A stretch of DNA of 18,513 nucleotides from Candidatus Cloacimonadota bacterium (GTDB lineage Bacteria; Cloacimonadota; Cloacimonadia; Cloacimonadales; TCS61). The notes under the pieces are model-generated. The model ran no database searches. It was not told the origin of the DNA and saw only the letters and a list, made by a program, of their open reading frames with translations. This document shows, piece after piece, positions 9,228-14,610 of the stretch (its first letter is position 1; each line of letters starts with the position of its first letter). The stretch lies in assembly GCA_030668345.1 (NCBI GenBank), contig DAOUUD010000012.1, positions 1 to 18,513 on the forward strand, given 5' to 3'. A program made the translations under genes and the position numbers.

Positions 9228-9810
9228 TATCTTTACTTGTATTATCTTTTCCTTCCTGGCAGGATGCGCTACATTACCGAAAGTAGACCAACAGGAAAAA
9301 CTTCTTTTAGAACATTTGCAAAGCTGGGAAACCATCCGTATCGATGGTATTATTGAAGCAAATTACAAGAGCTTCGCTTTTCGGAAGAATATCGCAATCC
9401 GCAAAAATGAAGGAATCATAAAGCTCGATATATATGATACCGGTCTTTTCGGAATACGTCCAACCCCATTTATTTCTGCTTTTTTTGATTCTGTACTGGT
9501 ATTGGAAATGCCGGATCAACCTGAACCGGTTGTTATATATCCGAAAGATCTACCGGATATTTCCTCATTTCTTCATCCTGTAAAACTATTCGAGCATAAA
9601 GAGCAGATCATAAAGGATCATAAAATCCATTTGGAAAATGTAGAGATCACCTTTTCTGAAAAGATGCAAATTGCTAAAATCGAAGATAAGAATGCCAGCT
9701 TCAGAATTGAATTTGAATACCAGAATGAACTGGAAGAAATAACTTTTTTCAAAGAAGATAAAGAAATAGCAAATATTCAAATTGACAAAATAACGTATAA
9801 AAATCTGTAA
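9208..9810 (+). CDS. Small outer-membrane lipoprotein, LolB/DUF4292-like
   Basis: The ATG at 9208 is chosen over an earlier open frame because it gives a textbook lipoprotein signal: basic MKFKK, a hydrophobic core, and lipobox LAGC with the cysteine at residue 20. AGGAAA at 9195-9200 serves as ribosome binding site. Alanine after the cysteine fits sorting to the outer membrane. The 200-residue protein has a mature part of alternating beta-like strands (ETIRIDGIIEANYKSF, KLDIYDTGLFGI, ASFRIEFEYQNELEEITF) resembling the open beta-barrel fold of LolA/LolB and DUF4292 proteins, which carry or insert lipoproteins. The similarity is by pattern only and the function is not established. The gene overlaps the end of lgt by 20 bases, implying translational coupling. 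Confidence 0.75.
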   Translation: MKFKKANIFTCIIFSFLAGCATLPKVDQQEKLLLEHLQSWETIRIDGIIEANYKSFAFRKNIAIRKNEGIIKLDIYDTGLFGIRPTPFISAFFDSVLVLEMPDQPEPVVIYPKDLPDISSFLHPVKLFEHKEQIIKDHKIHLENVEITFSEKMQIAKIEDKNASFRIEFEYQNELEEITFFKEDKEIANIQIDKITYKNL

Positions 9811-9812
9811 TA
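9782..9812 (+). promoter_or_regulatory. Possible promoter before purB
   Basis: TTGACA at 9782-9787 lies in the last codons of the lipoprotein gene, and TGTAAT at 9807-9812 follows after 19 bases, longer than the ideal 17. It opens an AT-rich gap before purB. The call is weak and rests only on the match to the -35 consensus and its place before a gap. Confidence 0.2.
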
Positions 9813-9866
9813 AATATTATAAATTTTATCTAATAGCAGTAAAGAGTTGTGTGAATTATTTAGATC

Positions 9867-9871
9867 GAGGG
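9867..9871 (+). promoter_or_regulatory. Ribosome binding site that sets the purB start
   Basis: GAGGG lies 5 bases before ATG 9877. A TTG at 9847 is in frame upstream but has no ribosome binding site and would add ten residues not expected in the family. Confidence 0.65.
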
Positions 9872-9876
9872 TTATC

Positions 9877-11169
9877 ATGATTGCACGTTATTCACGAGAA
9901 GAAATGGCAAAGATCTGGGATCTGCAAAACCGTTTTCAATGTATGTTGGATGTGGAAATAGCTGCCTGCAAAGCAATGAATGAAACCGGGATAATCCCTG
10001 ATGAGGATCTTAGCAATATTGTGGAAAAAGCAGATTTTGATGTGGATCAGATCGCTGAAATTGAAAAAACTACCAAACATGATGTGATTGCTTTTCTGGA
10101 CAATGTAGCAGAATATGTGGGTCCATCTTCACGCTGGATCCATTTTGGTATGACTTCATCCGATGTGCTGGATACTGCCACTTCTCTTCAGCTTCAGCAA
10201 GCAGGTGAGCTTATCTTGCGTGACCTGGAAAAATTCAGCGAAGTTCTAAAAATGAAAGCACGTGAATACAAACACACCCTCTGCATTGGCAGATCGCACG
10301 GTATTCATGCTGAACCTACTACCTTCGGTCTTAAATTTGCACTCTGCTTTGATGAAATGCAGCGTAATATTCAAAGAATGGAAAATGCTATCGAAATTAT
10401 TTCTGTCTGTCAGATTTCCGGAGCTGTGGGAAATTATGCGCACCTTTCACCACAGATCGAAGAAAGTACCTGCAAACTACTTGGCTTGAAACCGGTTAAT
10501 ATTTCTACCCAGATAATTCAAAGAGATCGTATTTCTGAATATTTGAACACGATAGCCATTATTGGATCAACAATCGAAAAAATTGCTCTTGAGATCAGGC
10601 ATTTGCAAAGAACCGAAGTCGCGGAAGTAGAAGAAAATTTTTCTAAAGGACAAAAAGGTTCTTCGGCAATGCCGCATAAACGCAATCCCATCACTTCTGA
10701 ACAAATGTGCGGTTTGGCAAGATTACTGCGAAGCAATGCCCTGGCTGCTATGGAAAACAATGCTCTCTGGCATGAACGGGATATCAGCCATTCGTCGGTA
10801 GAACGGATTATCCTGCCGGATTCTACCATTCTGATGAATTATATGTTAAATAAAATGATCCCCCTGATCGATGACCTGTTGATTTATCCTGAAAATATGG
10901 TGAAGAATCTAGAGCTTACTAATGGCCTTATTTTTTCCCAGGTACTTCTTCTGGAGTTGGCCAAAAAAGGTATTTCACGAGAATATGCTTACAAGCTGGT
11001 ACAGCGTAATGCCATGGAATGCTGGCAGAATAAAGAACCCTTTAAAGAACTGGTTCTGGCAGATGAAGAGCTGTGTGATTTCTTTACGAAAGACGAACTG
11101 GAAGAACTCTTTTCATACGATAGATACATTAATAATATCGATTATATTTTCAAAAGGATCGGCATCTGA
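9877..11169 (+). CDS. purB: Adenylosuccinate lyase
   Basis: PurB splits fumarate from SAICAR and from adenylosuccinate, in the eighth step of IMP synthesis and the last step to AMP. The 430-residue protein (from ATG 9877) has the typical opening MIARYSREEMAKIW, TTKHDVIAFLD, TSSDVLDTA, GRSHGIHAEPTTFG with the general-acid H141 and the fumarase-superfamily signature GSSAMPHKRNP beginning at residue 261, whose serine is the catalytic base. WHERDISHSSVER further on is also conserved. All expected active-site blocks are present, so the enzyme should work. Its TGA shares one base with the ATG of the next gene (TGATG at 11167-11171), which indicates coupled translation with the phospholipid genes although the pathways differ. 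Confidence 0.97.
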   Translation: MIARYSREEMAKIWDLQNRFQCMLDVEIAACKAMNETGIIPDEDLSNIVEKADFDVDQIAEIEKTTKHDVIAFLDNVAEYVGPSSRWIHFGMTSSDVLDTATSLQLQQAGELILRDLEKFSEVLKMKAREYKHTLCIGRSHGIHAEPTTFGLKFALCFDEMQRNIQRMENAIEIISVCQISGAVGNYAHLSPQIEESTCKLLGLKPVNISTQIIQRDRISEYLNTIAIIGSTIEKIALEIRHLQRTEVAEVEENFSKGQKGSSAMPHKRNPITSEQMCGLARLLRSNALAAMENNALWHERDISHSSVERIILPDSTILMNYMLNKMIPLIDDLLIYPENMVKNLELTNGLIFSQVLLLELAKKGISREYAYKLVQRNAMECWQNKEPFKELVLADEELCDFFTKDELEELFSYDRYINNIDYIFKRIGI

Positions 11170-11699
11170 TGCTAACTGATTATAACCCGATAGAATATCT
11201 CACAAAGATACAGAGCCTGAAATATCGGGCAGCAACGCTTCCAATTATTATTGTTGTCGTTTCATTCAGTATCAATATGATCTTCAAAGTTGACATAGTG
11301 AAATATTGCGCACTTCTGGGTCTGATTTTTTATATCTTTGTTTTGATGTGTTACAGGATCAAAAAACAGGTTCCTCCGGAAAATTCTGATACAGCGATCC
11401 TCTCTCCAATTCATGGGAAAATATTTCAAATAGATGCCAACACAATTAAGATTAAAAAACATATTCTGGAAGCAGCAGATTTCAGATGCTCTTCCAGGGA
11501 AAATGTTGAAATAGAATTTTCAAAAGCCCGGTTATTCCGTTTCGAAAATGATTGTAATATGCCGGGAAAATTGATCGGTATTTTTCCATATTCAGTTATA
11601 TGCATTATCACGATCCCGAAGAATTATGAAATAGAAGTTAGCCCTGGTGAGAAAGTTGAAGCAGGTGAAACTATTCTAGCTAAACATGTTTCAGAATAA
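11169..11699 (+). CDS. Shortened phosphatidylserine-decarboxylase-like membrane protein
   Basis: The 176-residue protein has two membrane helices (about 22-39 and 44-62), like the N-terminus of short bacterial/archaeal Psd enzymes. It then has SPIHGKIFQID at 79-89, resembling the Psd segment (A)PADGKI, and a C-terminal stretch LIGIFPYSVICIITIP...GEKVEAGETILAK that lines up with the Psd end around its self-cleavage site. The FxSxxxVHxNR block with the catalytic histidine is missing and the region between these landmarks is roughly 45 residues short. The Gly-Ser cleavage pair reads Tyr-Ser (Y141-S142). It is therefore probably not an active decarboxylase. Its position directly before pssA is where psd often sits, which supports descent from Psd. 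A general lipoyl-like beta domain is the alternative reading. Confidence 0.6.
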   Translation: MLTDYNPIEYLTKIQSLKYRAATLPIIIVVVSFSINMIFKVDIVKYCALLGLIFYIFVLMCYRIKKQVPPENSDTAILSPIHGKIFQIDANTIKIKKHILEAADFRCSSRENVEIEFSKARLFRFENDCNMPGKLIGIFPYSVICIITIPKNYEIEVSPGEKVEAGETILAKHVSE

Positions 11700-11701
11700 C
11701 A

Positions 11702-12442
11702 ATGAAAACGGGTAATAAACCAATGAATTTAAATTTAAAAAAGGTCCGGTTTTTAGTTCCGAATTTTTTCACAGCTCTTAGTTTGGTCTCCGGTCTGCTT
11801 GCCCTGCAATTTACTTTTGAAGAAAATTTTGTAACTGCTGCCTGGTTGATTACTCTGTCAATTTTATGTGATGGTCTGGACGGAAAACTGGCTCGCTGGT
11901 TAAATGCCTACAGTAAATTCGGTGCCACGTTCGATACCCTTTCCGACTTCGTAGCTTTTGGAGTTGTACCTGCTTTTTTAGCTTATAAATCCTATCTCTT
12001 TAAATTCGGTTTCTGCGGAATTGCAATTTCTTTTTTCTACATTTTTGCAGGCGGATATCGCCTGGTGCTATTCACTTTAAAAAATACTGACACTAATAAA
12101 AAACATCCTTTTATAGGTCTTCCCATTCCTGCCGCTGGAGGTCTTATTTCATCATATATCATCCTGAATTATTACTTCTGGCATTCACTCCGTTATCCCG
12201 AAATTTTTCTTGCTATTACCCTCATTTCTACTCTTCTAATGATCAGCCATATTGAATATCTTCCCATTGAAAAAGGAAAAAATTTAACCGGTGAGTCCAA
12301 GCTTTTTATAGTTCTGGCAGCGGTCAGTATCATCGTTGCAATCAAGTATTTTTATTTTGTATTTATCATCTGGATCATGATCTATATTTTGTATGGGATC
12401 ATTCGTCATTTTGTGCGTCATGGTAAAAAGAATAGAAAATAA
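11702..12442 (+). CDS. pssA: CDP-diacylglycerol--serine O-phosphatidyltransferase
   Basis: PssA joins CDP-diacylglycerol and serine to make phosphatidylserine, the precursor of phosphatidylethanolamine. The 246-residue membrane protein carries the full CDP-alcohol phosphotransferase motif: D57-G-x-D60-G-x-x-A-R65-x8-G74-x3-D78-x3-D82, whose aspartates bind the metal ions. The opening (LVPNFFTALSLVSGLLAL) and the VAFGVVPAF segment are characteristic of PssA, in contrast to PgsA. About seven further hydrophobic segments follow. No strong ribosome binding site is visible; ATG 11723 (MNLNLKKVRFLVPN) is a reasonable alternative start with weak GGGTAA upstream. It begins 2 bases after the Psd-like gene ends, so the two form one unit. 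Confidence 0.93.
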   Translation: MKTGNKPMNLNLKKVRFLVPNFFTALSLVSGLLALQFTFEENFVTAAWLITLSILCDGLDGKLARWLNAYSKFGATFDTLSDFVAFGVVPAFLAYKSYLFKFGFCGIAISFFYIFAGGYRLVLFTLKNTDTNKKHPFIGLPIPAAGGLISSYIILNYYFWHSLRYPEIFLAITLISTLLMISHIEYLPIEKGKNLTGESKLFIVLAAVSIIVAIKYFYFVFIIWIMIYILYGIIRHFVRHGKKNRK

Positions 12443-12465
12443 TTAATTTAGATAAACTCATTTTC

Positions 12466-12485
12466 GAAGAAACAGTTTTTTCTTC
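12466..12485 (+). terminator. Weak hairpin after pssA
   Basis: GAAGAAA at 12466-12472 can pair with TTTCTTC at 12479-12485 around a 6-base loop. The stem is AT-rich and no clear T-run follows, so termination here is doubtful. It is listed because it lies just after the pssA stop in a 215-base gap (12443-12657), the longest gap in the window. Confidence 0.2.
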
Positions 12486-12557
12486 TTGCATTACCCATAA
12501 TATCTTTCTATTTAATGAATAGCAATTAGCTTTTCTTGAAGCTCTATTATTTTGTTC

Positions 12558-12563
12558 TTGACA
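12558..12563 (+). promoter_or_regulatory. Possible -35 box before the hypothetical-comF pair
   Basis: A perfect TTGACA stands about 95 bases before ATG 12658. No good -10 box is found at 16-18 bases; TATAGT occurs at 12589-12594, too far at 25 bases. A palindrome (12575-12589) lies in between. It is a candidate promoter only because the gap follows the end of a packed operon. Confidence 0.25.
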
Positions 12564-12574
12564 TACAAATACTC

Positions 12575-12589
12575 ATCCTTAAAAAGGAT
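12575..12589. repeat. 15-base palindrome, possible operator
   Basis: ATCCTT and AAGGAT form a perfect 6-bp inverted repeat around AAA. It starts 11 bases after the TTGACA at 12558-12563, where a bound repressor would block a promoter. A role as operator is inferred; short AT-rich palindromes also arise by chance. Confidence 0.3.
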
Positions 12590-12647
12590 ATAGTGTTGCA
12601 CGGAGAGAATGAAATAAGTGTTAACAAAGAACATCTGAATGTTTGCG

Positions 12648-12652
12648 AGGAG
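12648..12652 (+). promoter_or_regulatory. Ribosome binding site that sets the start at 12658
   Basis: AGGAG lies 5 bases before ATG 12658. An upstream in-frame TTG at 12643 would place this site within the coding sequence and is rejected. Confidence 0.7.
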
Positions 12653-12657
12653 AATTT

Positions 12658-13344
12658 ATGCCGATTTTTAAAGATAATTATTTTACAAATGATAGTTATT
12701 TGTTGCGTCTATCCAGGCTGGAAATTCTAAAAAAATTTATTCATGAATGGGCAGGTTCTCTTTCCATTCCTGGCGAGTTAGTAGAATGGGGAAATAAAGC
12801 ATTCGACAGATGGCAGGAAATTTTACAGGCAGTTAAAGAACGCAAAGGATCAACGAATAATTTTTACGCAGAACAGAAAGATGCAGATGAAAAAACATTT
12901 AAATATTATCTAAAATGTAAGCGACTTTTGATTAGTCAATTTTCTAATGATCTGCCCAAATTAAAAACCTCTGGAATTAGTGGAAGATTTCCTCGCAACA
13001 GGACTGATAAAATTAAATCTGTGGAGAAACTTTTACGATTAAATATCCGGAAGGAAGAAAAAGGAGATAGCAAAATATTACCGGAAAATTTTGTTGTTCA
13101 GCTTCGATCTTTATTAGATAAATCGTATTTAATTTATGAAAATATTCTTGCCAATAAAGAAAACGGAACAGAAAAAAAAGTTGCAAAGCAAGTAGAAATT
13201 TTCCAGGAAGATTCCAAAAAACTCAGGACGCTTTATTCCTGGGCTTTGATGACCTGGGAACCGGATGAGCCTTATCTGGTTCAACTTGGATTTGCAGTGA
13301 AACCTAAAAAATACATTCAAAAAGAAGAGACAGAAGAAATATGA
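12658..13344 (+). CDS. Hypothetical protein upstream of comF
   Basis: I do not recognise this 228-residue protein. It has no signal peptide, membrane helix or known catalytic motif. The N-terminal half looks helical, with aromatic residues (WAGSLSIPGELVEWGNKAFDRWQEIL). A basic, arginine-rich middle (SGRFPRNRTDKIKSVEKLL) could bind nucleic acid. A helical region follows, then a proline/aromatic patch (WEPDEPYLVQLGFAVKP) and an acidic tail. The gene is AT-rich like comF and overlaps it by 4 bases (ATGA at 13341-13344), so both are translated from one message. A link to DNA processing is suggested only by that neighbour. It is a real gene by its ribosome binding site, length and overlap. Confidence 0.75.
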   Translation: MPIFKDNYFTNDSYLLRLSRLEILKKFIHEWAGSLSIPGELVEWGNKAFDRWQEILQAVKERKGSTNNFYAEQKDADEKTFKYYLKCKRLLISQFSNDLPKLKTSGISGRFPRNRTDKIKSVEKLLRLNIRKEEKGDSKILPENFVVQLRSLLDKSYLIYENILANKENGTEKKVAKQVEIFQEDSKKLRTLYSWALMTWEPDEPYLVQLGFAVKPKKYIQKEETEEI

Positions 13345-14039
13345 ATCCATTAACTGCTTTTATTGATTTATTCTTTCCCAGGATTTGCTTTGGTTGTGAT
13401 GTTCGTTTGCTGAAAGAGGAAAAAATTCTTTGTTCTAATTGTGAAAGCACATTGAATTTTCTTACTGATGTTTGTGAAATCTGTGGCTCTCCCGAAAATC
13501 CCTCCGCTTGTCCTGTATGTAATTCAAATGAGTTTGTTTTCGATAAAGCACGATCGGTTTTTCCCTTTAGTGCAACTGTTCAAAATCTTATACATGAATT
13601 AAAATATAACGAAATGAAGCGTATCACAAAATATCTGGGAGGATATATTACTGAATATTTGCATCATTTTCAGCCATTTGAAAATATCGATATCGTTACT
13701 CCAGTTCCTCTTCATAAAGTTAAAAAACGTGCCCGCGGTTTTAACCAATCAGAATTCTTATCAAAAGAAATATCCATACATATGAACTGGTCGCACATCT
13801 CAAACCTGGTACTGCGTAATAGATTTACAGATACTCAAACCAAACTGGATCGTAAACAACGGCAGGAAAATGTTTCTGATGCTTTTATATTAAACTCGAA
13901 GTTTAATATTCAAAATAAAAATATTCTTATTGTGGATGATGTGTTCACTACCGGCTCCACTGTAAATTCCATCTGTGAACTACTAAAGAAAAACCATGCT
14001 GGCAGAATTTTTGTATTAACTATTGCCAGAGCATTATAG
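13341..14039 (+). CDS. comF: ComF-family phosphoribosyltransferase-like protein
   Basis: ComF-family proteins are needed for DNA uptake in naturally transformable bacteria and are thought to act on incoming single strands at the membrane with the ComFA helicase and DprA. They are also widespread in non-competent bacteria. The 232-residue protein has four CxxC pairs (C16/C19, C31/C34, C45/C48, C57/C60) forming two zinc sites, the family block VTPVPLHKVKKRARGFNQS, and a PRPP-binding loop ILIVDDVFTTGSTV at about 195-208 with D199 and D200. LxRxxxTxxQxxLxRxxR-like residues lie between. Length and order are those of the family. No comFA or comEC is in the window, so competence itself is not shown. 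Confidence 0.93.
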   Translation: MNPLTAFIDLFFPRICFGCDVRLLKEEKILCSNCESTLNFLTDVCEICGSPENPSACPVCNSNEFVFDKARSVFPFSATVQNLIHELKYNEMKRITKYLGGYITEYLHHFQPFENIDIVTPVPLHKVKKRARGFNQSEFLSKEISIHMNWSHISNLVLRNRFTDTQTKLDRKQRQENVSDAFILNSKFNIQNKNILIVDDVFTTGSTVNSICELLKKNHAGRIFVLTIARAL

Positions 14040-14079
14040 AGCATGGACAAGTTAAAGATAAAAAATATTGATAACTCGA

Positions 14080-14109
14080 AAAGACCGAAATTCCCATAAA
14101 ATGGTCTTT
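14080..14109 (+). terminator. Possible hairpin after comF
   Basis: AAAGACC at 14080-14086 can pair with GGTCTTT at 14103-14109 across a 16-base loop, about 40 bases after the comF stop. No T-run follows, so an intrinsic terminator is only possible. Confidence 0.25.
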
Positions 14110-14153
14110 CAGCTAACCTTCTAAAAAATAAAACTGTTAACGGAATCAATGAC

Positions 14154-14183
14154 TTGACAACAGAGAGGTCAAAAAGATTTTTT
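14154..14183 (+). promoter_or_regulatory. Promoter-like element, TTGACA-N14-AAGATTTTTT
   Basis: TTGACA at 14154-14159 and AAGATTTTTT at 14174-14183 match, in sequence and in spacing, the pair at 4061-4090. It lies 29 bases before ATG 14213 and is the only promoter candidate for the MutL gene set. No cobalamin-riboswitch-like sequence is seen in the 173-base gap. Confidence 0.4.
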
Positions 14184-14212
14184 ACCAGATTAAATAAAGT
14201 ATAGTTGTAGTT

Positions 14213-14596
14213 ATGGACATAATAGTAGAAATAAGCCAGGAAAGAGCACTGGAATTAATTGAGAAAATTTCTCGGTTTATCGTTAAGCGTCGCATGGCAG
14301 CTCCTGCCATCATGACGATTGAATCACTGCGTCCTCTTTCCCGTATTGGCAGCCAGTTAATGTATTTTCTGGCGCCTTTTGCCGAAATCATTTTCAATTC
14401 CAGAGAATACCAGGAATTCGCCGTTATCCTGGAAAAAGACGAATATATAAAACTTCTTTTAAAAAGAATCGATGAACTGGATGTTGAAATGTACCGGGAT
14501 GAACGCGCCCAGAAAAAAGTTCTCAGGAAAAGAAGAATGAATAAATTCAAAAGATCATTGGGAATTAAACCAAAACAAGAAGATAAAAAGCAATAG
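14213..14596 (+). CDS. Small basic protein preceding MutL-type ATPase
   Basis: This 127-residue protein has no known domain that I can name. A central block (APAIMTIESLRPLSRIGSQLM, residues 30-50) looks strongly constrained: it holds a proline-bounded hydrophobic turn, then a semi-hydrophobic helix (YFLAPFAEIIF, 51-61). A charged helix follows and the C-terminus is very basic (KKVLRKRRMNKFKRS). No signal peptide is seen; the middle could lie along a membrane or pack on a partner. I have an unverified impression of similar small proteins beside MutL genes in other anaerobes. The gene ends 14 bases before the ATPase start, so it probably belongs to the same unit. No ribosome binding site is visible before the ATG, hence the start is uncertain. 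Confidence 0.75.
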   Translation: MDIIVEISQERALELIEKISRFIVKRRMAAPAIMTIESLRPLSRIGSQLMYFLAPFAEIIFNSREYQEFAVILEKDEYIKLLLKRIDELDVEMYRDERAQKKVLRKRRMNKFKRSLGIKPKQEDKKQ

Positions 14597-14600
14597 AATT

Positions 14601-14605
14601 GGAGG
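14601..14605 (+). promoter_or_regulatory. Ribosome binding site that sets the MutL-type gene start
   Basis: GGAGG lies 5 bases before ATG 14611. An in-frame TTG at 14599 overlaps this site and cannot be the start. Confidence 0.75.
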
Positions 14606-14610
14606 ATAGA

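Noticed and set aside
11291..11296. TTGACA inside the Psd-like gene
   Set aside because: It lies in coding sequence with no -10 box at a fitting distance and no gene start soon after.
12536..12730. Open frame of 64 codons in the gap before the hypothetical gene
   Set aside because: It overlaps the start of the well-supported gene at 12658 in another frame, has no ribosome binding site, and its composition is that of AT-rich noncoding sequence.
14040..14212. Possible cobalamin riboswitch ahead of the MutL-type set
   Set aside because: A B12 link made this worth looking for, but the gap is short and AT-rich, and no B12-box-like sequence or suitable helices were seen.
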